Origin: Theocolax elegans | Taxonomy: Eukaryota; Arthropoda; Insecta; Hymenoptera; Cerocephalidae | Assembly: GCA_026168455.1 (NCBI GenBank) | Contig: CM047426.1 | Location: forward strand, 66,493,342 to 66,557,341 | DNA length: 64,000 bases | Direction: 5' to 3' | Shown: in pieces, positions 33,362 through 44,899 of the stretch | How positions within the stretch are numbered: the stretch's first letter is position 1 | How the letters are laid out: each line of letters opens with the position of its first letter | Made by a program: the position numbers and the translations under genes | Notes under the pieces: generated by a model | Seen by the model: only the letters and a program-made list of their open reading frames with translations | The model's database searches: none | What the model was told of the DNA's origin: nothing

Positions 33362-33453
33362 CTTGGTTTGGTCAAATGGATTAAGTCTTCGCTTCATCGA
33401 CGTCGTCATTATGGAAACTTGAGTTCAAGTCTCCGTAAATTTACTTTTTTTTT
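33362..33453 (+). tRNA. tRNA-like unit with pol III terminator (SINE or pseudo-tRNA)
   Basis: An A-box-like TGGTCAAATGG (33369-33379), a B-box-like GAGTTCAAGTCTC 52 bp later (33421-33433, spacing suiting a Leu/Ser-type long variable arm), and a run of nine T from 33445. Acceptor stem pairing is poor. The B-box side (GTCTCCG then AATTT and T-run) resembles the unit at 1469-1541, so both may be copies of one tRNA-derived family. Confidence 0.35.
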
Positions 33454-33459
33454 ATATAA

Positions 33460-33990
33460 GAATATTTATTAAATTGTTGTTAAAGTTTTATTTTTATTCT
33501 ATTTAATTAATTAGCCATAAAATATATTTTTTAAATATTTACTAAAATAAAATGGCACATAAAAGTTATGTTAATATTAAAAACTTTATTTACTAGATTA
33601 ATAAATCTTTAAAAATTATAAATTATTTATTATTTGTTTTTTACATTATGTTATTCAATTTTTTTTAATTTGAAATGTATATTTACGTTAATAAATGTAG
33701 TAAAACAATAATAAAATGTTTGTTAATAATACAATGTTTATTTATAAAATGTTTGATGAGTTTTACAAATTATACTTAATATGTTTGAAAATTATTTAAC
33801 ATTTTGAAACATAATCATTAAAATGATAAATGTTACATATTATAAACCATAAGATATATTTTCAAATGATATTTTTACGCGCGCCCCGAAAAAGCGTTTT
33901 CTTTTGTTTTATAAGTGGTTATTGTTTACTTCGACGCGCGATGCTCGCGCGTAAAATATTATAGTTGTTTTGGTCATTGTTTAGAATGTC
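33460..33990. other. AT-rich intergenic stretch
   Basis: No gene seen. A short GCGCGC-containing word recurs at about 33228, 33876 and (inverted) 33945. Confidence 0.4.
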
Positions 33991-34266
33991 TGATCCTCTT
34001 GCTTTGTCGTTAATCGCGGATGTTATATAGTATTTTCTTAATATTTTATTCTTTTAATAATATCGAGCGTGAGTTTGTGTTACGTGTTCGTGTTTTCGAG
34101 AGGAAACAAACTAATCTCGCACATAGCAGTTTTAAAACAGGGTAAGTATTATTTTTTAAGGTTAATATTTATGTCTTTCAATACGTAAAATATTATATCA
34201 ATACGTTCTTGCAAATAATTTCACTGTTTATTCGTTTGTTGTGCTTTAATATTATATTTGTTGCAG

Positions 34267-34412
34267 TTGCCGAAAACAGTCAAGAATGAGTAGGAACAGG
34301 GACTTCGATAGGTGCCAATATTTTAGATGTAAAAATGGGAAACATAAAGGAGACAAATTGTTTAGATTTCCCGCAGAAGCTGGCCGACAAAACATATGGA
34401 TTGAAAATTCAG
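34267..34412 (+). CDS. First coding exon of a THAP-domain-like gene
   Basis: A preceding non-coding exon ends at a donor GTAAGT (34142). A 125-bp intron ends in TTTGTTGCAG, and the exon carries ATG 34286 with MSRNRDFDRCQYFRCKNGK, then KLFRFPAEAGRQNIW. The C-x4-C pair, the F-R-F-P block and the tryptophan are the spacing expected of the N-terminal half of a THAP zinc finger, a DNA-binding domain of host genes and P-element-like transposases. A donor GTACAAG follows at 34413, where a THAP gene would be spliced. Later exons are not found downstream, so it may be a relic or a long-intron gene. Confidence 0.45.
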
Positions 34413-34519
34413 GTACAAGAAGTGGAAAATTTGGTTTTTGCACACCTACCGAATCCGATTTTTCTTTTTACTTATATATATTTAAATGTGCAAATGTGTC
34501 GAAAATCGTGCATTAACTT

Positions 34520-35145
34520 CAAGGCAATTTTTCATTGTTTTATTAGAAAAAGTGAAATGAAAATTCAAATTGATTTTGAATACTGAATGTATGACACGTT
34601 TTCTTTTTTAATAAATTGTATCAATCAAAAGAAGAATTACTAACGTGGAACTTTCAAAACTTCAAGTAGTATAAATGAAAAGCGCAAGAGCCACTAAGTA
34701 CCAAAGACCGGGCGGGATTTCGCGGAGCGCCCGAATCTCGCGTTTTACCCTTTGCGTCCGACCGCCACCGTACATTTTATACGTTTCATCATTTATACGT
34801 TAACCCCTACGTTAGAAAATAATAATCTGAAGACATACATCGAAAAGTTTTTTTCTCAGCTTTCAAATGGTGTCTTTATTTTTTTTTACTTAAAACGCGT
34901 TTTAGTGGTCCTCTTCAGGTGCTTAATATTGCATATAATGTTACAGTCCAAGTGAGCTTGGTCGAATAACTTTCTAATTTTAGATTAACTTTATAATTTT
35001 ATATTATAATTTTATTTAACTTTATAATTTTAGATCATTTAACTATATTCTCAAACTACATTGCAGTTATCGATATTATTATTATTATTCGTGAGATACT
35101 TAAAACGATAATAATTTTGTCATCGAAGTTAGATTTTGATAAATT
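34520..35145. other. Intergenic stretch, no gene recognised
   Basis: Includes a short GC-rich patch (34700-34770) with inverted GGGCG/CGCCC words. Otherwise AT-rich with no gene. Confidence 0.4.
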
Positions 35146-35700
35146 TCATTTAAACATAGCACCTTTCTTAACAAGATCGTGTAGTGGCTTAGCCTTGATC
35201 GCAAAATTCGGTATAAACTTACGAAAGTAGCTCGCTGAACACGTAAATCGCAATACTTCTTTTTGATTACGGGACACTGGGTAATCTGTCACGGCAGGTA
35301 CATTGTGCTCGCTCGGTCTTATGCCTTCCGCACTTACAAAATATCCTAAATAATCTGTTTCACGCATAAAAAATTTACATTTGTCTAATCTAAAATTCAG
35401 ATGAAATCTCCCGGCACATTCGAATACTTCGCTCAAGATGTCAAGGTGCTCTTTTAAGTCCGCGGTTGCTATTAAAATGTCGTCCGAAAATAATAATATT
35501 TTCTGCTCCCGTAGCAGTTTACCGAAAACCTCGTAAAGAAATCTACTAAATACTTTTGGAGTGTCTAAATAACACGCACTAAAAATACCTTTAACTTTAC
35601 TTTTTACATCCTCAGAAATCGTCGGGTTTATATACAAGTCATCGTTTACTTTTACAGGCTTCTCGACATATTCAATGTTTAAAATTTGACGGAGCGTGCT
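35146..35700 (-). pseudogene. Gypsy reverse transcriptase fragment
   Basis: Minus-strand frame with FSRFLYEVFGKLLREQ, the catalytic region LLFSDDILIAT (FSDD where YxDD is usual), HLNFRLDKCKFF, and the connection SASYFRKFIPNFAIKAKPLHDLV. The RT palm upstream (SLLD-type motif, FGLTN region) is missing, so there is an internal deletion before 35637. RNase H and integrase are absent beyond 35146. It belongs with the gag-protease gene at 35707-37311. Confidence 0.75.
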
Positions 35701-35706
35701 ATTTAA

Positions 35707-37311
35707 TTAGTCGTTCTCAACAGGTAAAATTTCGCGTCTCGAAATAACAACTTTATCCTCCAGCGTCACACGAATTGACGGATGTCTCGAAAAATCTCGA
35801 CCTAGCAAGGCCATAAAAGCAATAGCATCATAAACGACTATATTAAATTTAATTTTTATCGATATACCGTCTACAACAATATCTCGTTCGAAAACGCCAG
35901 GAATTTCTAAACGTGATAGATTAATCCCGAAAAATTGAATATCATCCGAAACAGCTGTTCTTAAGTACGCCGAGACACAACAGCTTTTAATTAAACTAAT
36001 CGGCGAGCCTGGATCTACAATAGCACTCAAAGTTTGCTTGCATACTTTACCGATACAGTCGGACAACGCATAGATCAACGTTACCATATAAGGCTCACTG
36101 GGTCTCGCAGCTTGTAGGACGTTCGCAGTCGACACGTTGAGACTCGGCGCGGTCGCGCCACTCGCTGGCTCCCGTTGATTTGATGCTCGGAGCGGGCAAT
36201 TCTTCATCCGATGCTCGGCAGAGTTGCACACAAAGCAGGTCCCAGCATACCGCTTCGGTTTCGTACACTTGTTTGCGAGGTGTTCTATTTCATAAAAATT
36301 ATAGCATTTCCTCACTTTAACAGTCGCGATGTTTTTGCGAGCATTCTCGGGAAAAGACTTCGTAACGCGGAGACTCTTCTCTCGATCAACGATCTTTCGT
36401 GGGTCGAGCGTTATTTTCTTGAAAGCCTCCAACACGTCACTCATTTCGCGGAATCGCATCATTCGTGCTTGTTTTTTTAATCGATCATCTGGAATTCCGT
36501 CGATTAAATAGTCCACGAGCTCATCACTACCAATCGGCACACGATTAGCCAAAATGATTTTGTTATAATAATAGTCCGCGAATGACTCTTTAGTTTGCCA
36601 CACTCGCGTTTCAAATTCTTTGCGCAAACTAATTTTTTGCGGCCGGCTATCAAACATGGCGGCCATTTCACTTAACAAACCAGGAATCGTCTCCGTCAGA
36701 TAATCCGGTTTCGAATGAAACCAACTAAGGCCTCTGCCCTTCAATGTCGTGCTGATTAATACTCGCGTCGTATTCTCGTCTAAATCGTAACTATTCCGAA
36801 GCAGTTCCAATTGTCTTTTTCAATTTTCAAACGAAGAATCACGACCGTCAAAATCACTCAAAAGCTTACTGATTGCGCGGATGCTCATTGAAGCAGATCC
36901 ACTAGACATGTAACTCGCGCGCGTATCGTGTCCGTCACGATCGACGCTTCGCGCAACGCCTCGTTCCGCCCGTAGGAGCTAGAGCTCCCTCCTTGCGACA
37001 TCGCGTTCGCGTCGAAGCAACTCGAGTTCGCGCTGTACACTGGGATCGGCATCATCGTTCCCATCGTTGCGGGGTAGCAACCTTGCATTCTCGCCGTCCG
37101 CTCGCGACTCATCGTTGTTGTCGGCGGCGGCTGCACCACCTTGCGCCAATGCCGCTTGCCGTGCTTCATTCAGCTCAAGCCAAATGTTCGGATTGAATTC
37201 CGTGAGCCTGTTTATCATGTATGCCTTCAGACCAACCGTCGGAAGATCCTTCTCAGTTAGGAGATCCTTCAGTTCAGCCACTAAGTACTGATTCGGAGCA
37301 CGTCCCGCCAT
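35707..37311 (-). pseudogene. Gypsy gag-protease with SAP-like N-terminus
   Basis: The N-terminal frame (37311-36979) begins MAGRAPNQYLVAELKDLL with GLKAYMINRLTE, resembling a SAP motif. After a frameshift and an in-frame TGA near 36815 the main frame (36810-35707) shows gag helices (FETRVWQTKESFADYYYN, then ELVDYLIDGIPDDRL). Two nucleocapsid knuckles follow: CYNFYEIEHLANKC, where the second Cys is Phe, and an intact CFVCNSAEHRMKNC. The protease active-site block is AIVDPGSPISLI, followed by ALLGRDF. The order gag-PR-RT on the minus strand is that of Ty3/gypsy. Confidence 0.75.
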
Positions 37312-38200
37312 TTTCAGGTTATGTTCCGCAAATTTTCGTACACGTTAACGAATAGAGCACAATCGATTTCACACAGAGTTCGAAAGTCTCACAAGGAGTT
37401 CCGCAATTCACACAGTTTCGCGCAAGTTTAGTCTTTACCGCCACAAAGGCTATACTTACAAAATTCACACATAATTTCCTTAATAACGTGCGCACATAGC
37501 AACACGTTAAACGAACACAAAATGACGTAGCCGGTCCAAGTTCGACGTGCTTGACGACACACAGTCGTACCAATGATCGAGGTCCACATAGGCAACCATG
37601 CAGCGTTCTACTTTCTCCCGGACCTTGTTTCTGCTCCTCTGAAATCCCTTCTAATCCTTATCCGATCCTAATTCTCATCCAGTCGTTATCCGATCCTTAT
37701 CCCACTTCTGAGCTGTGGTGTGTAAACAGATGTATGTGATGAATGAGGGGAGATGGATGGTAAAGGCGTATCTCGTGGGCGTTCGATGGTGGTGAGGAGG
37801 CCGTGGAAGGGTGGTCACACATACACCCAAAGAAACAAACACACAAAGTCGAAGCAACTCTATTTAATGTAACAAAGAGTCGACTATCGAACGTCTCGCT
37901 GTTCGGCTTACGAATGTCGCGGCGCGCGGAGGCGCTCTCGCTTTTATCGGCTCGCGACTCGACGCGGAGCTCGGGCCAAACAACAATCGTGATCGGCTAT
38001 GTAGCGCATACGGCCCAGCTGCAACAGCCAATGGCAGCTCGCGAGTTTCGCCCGCCTGTTGCGTACGACGAAACGCTTGCCCGTTCGAGAATACCGAAAA
38101 CTCTCGCTTTTCTCGGTAGAGGAATAAGTTTTCTTTATTTTTATTCCTACACTAATATAGAATATAAAAGGAAAATAATGTATAAGTGAATAAGCATTTT
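37312..38200 (-). mobile_element. Probable 5' leader and LTR of the minus-strand gypsy element
   Basis: The region upstream of gag is GC-richer than the next kilobase, consistent with leader plus LTR. A TGG word (37570, minus strand) could begin a primer-binding site, but no second LTR copy exists in the window to define the ends. Confidence 0.3.
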
Positions 38201-39540
38201 GGAAGAAGCAATCGATCACTGGATATTCAATTTATGAAATTCAAAAGGAAGTTATCAACAGAATCAAAAAACAGCTGCCAATTAATTGGCACGTAACTTC
38301 CTCAAATTAAAATGTTGATCCTATATGTAATATATTACTCAAATATAGCATTATTTAATTATATAAAACAAACTTTTATAATATTTCTAAAAATATTTCC
38401 TTTTCTTATAAATAAATAATATTTTACAATATATCTAAAATTATTTATATTTGTTTAAAAAGTATATTTAATATGTGAAACGAATACCTCTGTATTAGCA
38501 AGTTTTTTAAAAAACACTACATGTTTTCACAAACACATAGAATATTCCTATAATTTTGTGCAATATTCAAATGTGATTTACATAAAACAAATTATTCATA
38601 TTTGCATATGTATAAGTTATTGACTAAATAAAAACTGACATAGAATGTTTTAGATGGAATCAATTAAAAATATAAAAAATAATGTTTTTTACTTTATTTT
38701 AAATTTTTTAAAAACATTTTCTTCCAAAAATACTATAAGTTATATTGAAGACATAATTATTAATTGACAGCGGTTTGAGTTTATAATAAGAAAATTCTGT
38801 ACTATTAGATTGAATTTTTCGCACCCGACATAAAAAACTTTTCATGGTATCACTTAAATATATAAAAAATTATATTTTCTTGCTTTTCTTTTGAATTTCT
38901 ATAAATATTTTCTTCCAAAAATATGGTTAGTTCCAGATTAGACTACATGAAAACTAAACAAATTTTAATAAAAATTATTTTTACAGCATAATGCTATTAA
39001 TATATTCTATTTTCACGAAAACATTTGACATAAAAACCCAAATTTATTCACAACTTAATTTTTTAAATTCAAACTAATCGATATAATTATTTGAAATTTT
39101 TATATTTTATGACCTTTATAAGGTTCCTTCATCATATATTTTGTAAGCTCATTCAACTAATTAATTTCCAAAAAACAAAATCATTAAAAAAATTTTTTTT
39201 TTAAATAACAAAAAAACTAATAGATATAATTTGTCAACCCAAAAATGAATTATTCAAAAATCGAAAATTGTCTTTAAATAAACTACTTGGGGGATAAATA
39301 ATTAAAAAAAATAAATAAACATATTTATAACATGTTTTTAGAGAGTCAAAAAATTGTACAATTACAAAACTTTCTCTATAAGGAAGCAAAAGGGATTTAT
39401 TAGTGAATAAAATTTAATAGGAGGAAGATGGATAATTGATTCAAATAAGTAAATAAGAAAATTATTGAAGTGTATTTACAAGTGTACTAAGATAGTTCAT
39501 ACTATATAAAATGATGAACGTTTAAAATTTCACCGGGATC
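38201..39540. other. AT-rich stretch, no gene recognised
   Basis: Very AT-rich, short repeats of TTCTTCCAAAAATA, no credible open frames. Confidence 0.6.
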
Positions 39541-39980
39541 AGCTGCGATGTTGACCGCGCCGAAGAACTGTGAACGTCATGGACTGCATCACGTGGGGGG
39601 CCGTCTACTTGCGTATATGAACACATTCGCAAACACCACTCCGCTTCAGTGCCCTGGTAATGTCCCCTACGGTAAGGATCGCGCGTACATGGTGAAACTT
39701 ACTCGAAGCACATTGTTTACGTGCTGGCCCGCGCTCAGTTGCCTCCATCTTGAATCTAACTAGATTCAAGCGCGCGCACACTGAATACACGCGGTCCGTG
39801 CTCGTATCGGCACGGTGATTGCGTATATCGAGTATAGGGAAATCGAAACGCGTGTAGTGAGGGAACCCATGAGTATTGCAATATAATACACATGTTATTG
39901 TATAGGGAGTTTAATTCATATTCGAATTTTCTATGGTACAAATAACATAAATTTGAAAAATAAAATGGGCAACTAAACAT
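39541..39980. other. GC-richer unclassified patch
   Basis: Contains the perfect palindrome CTTGAATCTAACTAGATTCAAG (about 39750-39771). Open frames here lack recognisable domains. Confidence 0.3.
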
Positions 39981-39984
39981 ATGT

Positions 39985-40425
39985 GTAATACATCTAAAAT
40001 AAAATACATTTAATAAATAAAATGGGCAAATAAACTTGTGTATATTATGGCATTAGTCACATATTAATTCCAAGCCAAGGAAAAATTTATAAATCGTTTA
40101 TAATTATGATTCACCTGAAATTGAAGACCAGAACACTACGAGGCACGCTCCCGCGTTTGCTTATTCGCGGGAGCGTGCCGCGCGGTGTCAAATATATTTT
40201 CTACAGTAAAAAAAATACATTCACTAAATAAATTAGGCAAGTAAGCATATGTATACGATAGCATTAATCACATGTTACATCCAAGCCTAGGAACAAATTT
40301 ATATATCGTTTAAAATTATGATTCACCTGAAATCAAAGACCAGAAAACTACGAGGCACGCTCCCGCGTTTCCTTATTCGCGGGAGCGTGTCGCGCGGTGT
40401 CAAATATATTTTATAATTTTAGTAG
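39985..40425. repeat. Two tandem ~200-bp repeats, each with a strong hairpin
   Basis: Each unit ends with GGCACGCTCCCGCG, a short AT loop, CGCGGGAGCGTG, then CGCGCGGTGTCAAATATATTTT (hairpins at about 40141-40182 and 40351-40393). Each begins with GGGCAA/AGGCAAGTAAGCATATGT and ATGATTCACCTGAAAT. Related copies occur at 44345-44570. Confidence 0.85.
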
Positions 40426-40447
40426 TAAGTAGAACTGGCTTCATTTC

Positions 40448-40762
40448 TTATATTTTATTTTTTACCGAGTCTTTCAATAAAATTTTGTCTTCCAAATTAT
40501 CATTATAATTTTTTTCTCCTTCCATCCACTGGAGTACATGCGTTCTTTCTGATTTAGTTTGAGTTTCAGTATATGTTTTACAAGCTTCTGTGTACGTTAT
40601 ATTAGAAACTTCATCATCCGAATCAGTATCGAAATCTGATCCATCAGAACCAGAATTGTCAGGATTTGGAACGGTAACAATATCATCGTAAGTGTTCTTT
40701 GAAGTATCAATTTCGTACGTTTCATGGGAGCGAATGGAACGTCTTTTACGTTTTTGCGACAT
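40448..40762 (-). CDS. Acidic open frame, unrecognised (possible transposase N-terminus)
   Basis: Starts MSQKRKRRSIRSHETYEI and has a strongly acidic Ser/Asp block (SDGSDFDTDSDDEV), then TYTETQTKSERTHVLQW. Basic start plus acidic block resembles the N-terminal part of piggyBac-type transposases, but the catalytic part is absent, so this is only a suggestion. It lies between hairpin repeat copies and could be an exon or a captured fragment. Confidence 0.3.
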   Translation of the reverse strand: MSQKRKRRSIRSHETYEIDTSKNTYDDIVTVPNPDNSGSDGSDFDTDSDDEVSNITYTEACKTYTETQTKSERTHVLQWMEGEKNYNDNLEDKILLKDSVKNKI

Positions 40763-40891
40763 GGTTATATAAAATAATAAAAATAGAATAGAATAGAATT
40801 AGAAATGGAATAGTACATTACGATACAAGTACGCAAAATAGATGATTCCCACACGAGTCGGATTTGCCGCTCGAGCGAAGCGAGGGTAATA

Positions 40892-41200
40892 ATACCAGTC
40901 TCTGATAATTTTGAGCACTATTGCAGGAAAAGTTTATTTTGCGCACTAGTGCGGGAATGTACTACTTTGCGCACTCAAATGCGTGCGCAAAATCGAATTT
41001 TGCGCACGGAGTTAAGAAAAAATTATTTCACCCCGAATTGATGTTTGCGCCCGAGCAAAGCGAGGGTGAAAAGGTGGTACGGGGTTGAAATCACTCTGTC
41101 TCTGATAATTTTGAGCACTATTGCAGGAAAAGTTTATTTTGCGCACTCAAATGCGTGCGCAAAATCGAATTTTGCGCACGGAGTTAAGAAAAGTAATTTT
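40892..41200. repeat. Direct repeat with GCGCAC-rich inverted words
   Basis: TCTCTGATAATTTTGAGC through TTTTGCGCACGGAGTTAAG occurs at 40899-41014 and again at 41099-41187. Between them are AGCGAAGCGAGGGT-like words (40875, 41056). A related sequence lies inverted at about 61680-61780, so this is a dispersed repeat. Confidence 0.65.
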
Positions 41201-41349
41201 TCGATTCGATTTACTGTATGGTCTCAAAATAATAAGAGACTAGAAAGTAATAAAAATGAGCTTACATACAATTTTCTGAATTGCTTTTTTGATATGTGTA
41301 TATTAGTATACGCTATACAAACTGCAATTGTATACACATAAAAAGGCAA

Positions 41350-42570
41350 AACATTAGTATATTATTGTTAAATGGCTGTTCTTTATTCTGTGTCAAAAAT
41401 ATTACCGCTGCTGGGATTATAACCTAACTTATTTTTTATCTCCAAAACAATTGAGTTTAGAGAACAAGTTTATAAAACAAAAAAGTCTTAGAATTCATCA
41501 AGGAACAAGCCTGGATTTTTTTAGAATTTTTGGAGATGATTTTGAAAAAATGGATTTTTCGTATTGTGACGTGAAATTTATTAAAATTTTAGTTTATTTT
41601 AAACGGATCTAAATAGAACTTGTGACGTAGCGTTTCCTACATAAATGTGGGGAATCCCGTACACCACGTACAATAAATAATAATAATAATCTCGATAAAT
41701 ATGCGTATATTTGTTTAAACAAATGGGGTAATTAATATTCGTTCTTCGTCCTATCAAGATGGCTAACTCAGCACGTGCACGAACTTCTTACCTGTGCCGT
41801 GGATCCTTGTCTCACCGACGGGAAAATGGCGGGACTAATAGAATTCTTTCCTATATAATTAATTACGACCACAGAGGGAATAATTGAAATCACACAAAGG
41901 GGAATGAATTTAATTGTCCATGTAAGGGAGTAATCAATTATTTATTCACTTCACTTTATCCATAATTTATTCTTACAAATTCAAATCTTATAGACGAAGT
42001 CGCGAACTATTAACTAACATAGGAAAAACTATAGTATGAAATTTTAATCACAATTTATAACAATCATTTAGTTAAAATCCCGAAATCAAATAATCGAGGT
42101 AGTAAACCTTCGTTACATCAACCGCGATACCGAAAATAATCCAAAACAACAATATATATGCATCAACGAAATAACGTGGCCGGCGGGCAGTCCACTTACC
42201 GCACGCGAGTCGATATTTCCAAGATCCTCCAATAATAATAATTTCCTTGACTTCCTCTCAAATAAATCCTTATTGAACGATAACTCGTTATAACAACGAC
42301 TTTCCTCTTCCAACAATAACTATTCTCGCCACAACAATAATCTATAATATCCACTAATTTCCAAAATAATATCTGAACGTTGAAAAATGTACTGGCGTCT
42401 CACTCAATGGATAAGCTAGTAGTGAATCCTCTCCTCCTTTTTCCGCTTTCTTCTTCCTTTTTCCTACATTTCCGTGAAGGCCGACCCGAGGCGCTGTCAA
42501 CTTCCTTCATTTAAATAAGGCACGCGTTTTCCCATCATTGGCAGGTCAACAGGTGCTATCGATACTACTG
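41350..42570. other. Intergenic stretch, no gene recognised
   Basis: AT-rich to balanced, with an (AAT)n patch at 41670-41690. Nothing supportable. Confidence 0.4.
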
Positions 42571-42731
42571 CCACCTTCATTCCTCCCGTATTATCCATTC
42601 AAACTTAGCGGTGCGAATATTATTTTCAGTCCCAAGTGTTAGCTGGGCTAGCGCCTCCACTTGTGCAATTCGCACTCTTCTTTTCTCTCTCTTACACACG
42701 GGGGTAGAGTACAAGAGAGTCCCGCGCTTCG

Positions 42732-43681
42732 TTGCGCCTGCGCGCTCTCTCGGTAGTCCTCGTGGTGCGAGCGAGTGAGCTCCCCCCTCCCCGCCGCCGC
42801 CTATGTACACGCATGCGGCAGTACTGCTTCGCGCGCGAGTCTCTTCTCTCTCTCCGTCTCTCTCGCTTTCGTGTTTACAAATATTCGACAGTGTTGCCAG
42901 ATAGAGGTATTTTTTCTTTGTTCCACTCACACAGTACGACCTCATTTACATTAGATAACAGAGGACAGAAAACCCTAAATGGTAACCCTGATACTCGGCG
43001 GTTGTGCGGTGTTCCGAACCTGGTGCGGTTTCACGGCGTCGACGTCTACGAGGAAAGGAGTTCCCATCATCTGGAGGTGTTATTTGCGCGGGTCGGCGTT
43101 CCCATCATCTTCCTTCACCAGCAGCGAGTAACCTCTCCCTCTTCTTCAACGAGCTCGACGTTTACGGTAAGTGTTATTTGTTTATTCTTCTCTCTTCCTC
43201 TCCGACATATAAAACAAACCAATTTAATTCCATTATTTCCTATCCTCTCCTTTTATTTATTCATACAATTCGGTGATGAGAATGGCTGAAGCTTGTTGTT
43301 ATGCATTGTTTACCTTTTTCCTTAACCTCTCTAATACCACATGTCAACCTTACCTCTAACCTATCCTATACACTACATTTATTACAAACTCTTCTTATTT
43401 AGTTTAAACGATTATGTGATTCGTTATCATTCTAATTTATCATCTTCCCTACAGGTAACGATGCCCAGGACCAGCAGGAGCCAGTGCCAAGGAGTCGCCA
43501 AATAACAAATGCAGGAGTTTTCCCTTGACCCAGAAGGAGGTATCAACGGCATTTACACACAGGTAATGCACAGGCATTACCTATGTTAGGTAAGATGTTC
43601 CAACTTTAGTATCTTCGATTTGTTACTATATTTTAATATTATATGTTTGTGTTTCAGGTGTTAGACGACGACAAGGTTTAA
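42732..43681 (+). other. Candidate three-exon transcription unit
   Basis: Donor GTAAGTG at 43167, acceptor CTTCCCTACAG ending at 43454, donor GTAATG at 43563, and acceptor TTTGTGTTTCAG ending at 43657 define exons ending at 43166, 43455-43562 and 43658 onward. The frame open across exon 1 (ending SSSTSSTFT) joins in phase to exon 2 (VTMPRTSRSQCQGVAK). After an in-frame TAA it continues MQEFSLDPEGGINGIYTQ and joins in phase to VLDDDKV and a stop. Exon 1 lies in a GC-rich, promoter-like patch. No domain is recognised. It may be a small host gene, an uORF-bearing leader or a relic. Confidence 0.35.
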
Positions 43682-43689
43682 AATATTAT

Positions 43690-44340
43690 TTTATTATGTG
43701 AGGTATTTACTACCTCACAGTATTTCCCGAAAATTCAAAAATCGCCTCGAAAAATTCAAGCGTGTTTATCGATTAATTCCAAGACTTTTTTGTTCCATGA
43801 ACTTTTCCTCTCAACTCAATGGTTTCCGAGATAAAAAAGGAGTTATGTTTTTTATGGATTTTTTTTATTTTACAACCATTTTGTTGGAAGAAGTGGTTCA
43901 AAAATTCCACCAAAATTCCTGAAAATACTTTCGTAGTCGTGATCACCCCTGACCATATTTATAAGATGATTTCTTTGCGGTAACATTGCTAAAAAAATCG
44001 AAAACTTGATTTTTTGCAAAATTTTTCACGTTTTTTATTGTTCAATAGGATATAACTTTTTTATAACGCAAAATCAATCGCAATTTCAAAAAAAGATTCT
44101 GAAAAAGCGTTAAATTTTCCATCAAAATACGCGTTTGCAAAAATCTCTAAGGCCTAAGACTACCGAAAAGAACGCGTTGAAAATCGACAGAAAAATTGAG
44201 CATTTTGGTCGTTAAAGAGTTAAGTAGATCGGCAGTTATAGATAGTTTCAAATTTGTTTCTTCTGCTGGGAAGTTAAATTTGAGTAGTGCCATTATGTAC
44301 ATAAGCTTATTTGCGCATTTTATTTATTAAATGTATTATA
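43690..44340. other. AT-rich stretch, no gene recognised
   Basis: No gene recognised between the candidate exons and the hairpin repeat copies. Confidence 0.4.
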
Positions 44341-44344
44341 TTTT

Positions 44345-44570
44345 GTAGAAAATACGCGGGAGCGTGCCTCGTAGTTTTCTGGTCTTCGATTTCAGGTGAA
44401 TCATAATTTTAAACGATATATAAATTTGTTCCTAGGCTTGGATGTAACATGTGATTAATGCTATCGTATACATATGCTTACATAGAACACTACGAGGCAC
44501 GCTCCTTCGTTTACTCATTCGCGAGAGCGTGCCGCGCGGTGTCAAATATATTTTCTACGGTAAAAATGAA
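44345..44570. repeat. Inverted and direct copies of the hairpin repeat
   Basis: 44345-44485 is the reverse complement of about 40230-40370 (GCGGGAGCGTGCCTCGTAG, then CAGGTGAATCATAATTTTAAACG). It is followed at once by a direct partial copy with its hairpin (44490-44560). With 39985-40425 it brackets a 4 kb interval. Confidence 0.8.
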
Positions 44571-44599
44571 ATATTTTTATTCAATAAGATGAATACACT

Positions 44600-44634
44600 G
44601 AGAGAGAGAGAGAGAGAGATTGATTGATTGATTG
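44600..44634. repeat. (GA)n and (TTGA)n tail
   Basis: A GA run followed by TTGATTGATTGATTG. On the minus strand this is the short tandem tail at the 3' end of the non-LTR element. Confidence 0.8.
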
Positions 44635-44899
44635 TCAAGGTTCAATAAAAACCGAATGACACTAATGATACATGAAATAGAATTAACTAAATAGCATTAA
44701 AATATAAAAAATCGAAGTATAAACTTATAATACATGCAATTTGCAAACATAGATAGATACGTAGATACATAAACAAAAATAAATATATAAATATAAATGT
44801 AAAAACAGCGTATAAATACTTTAAATCTCGAATGACAAATCAATAAATTTATATAAGTGAATAATATTTTAGATATATACATAACATCAACTCGATGGT

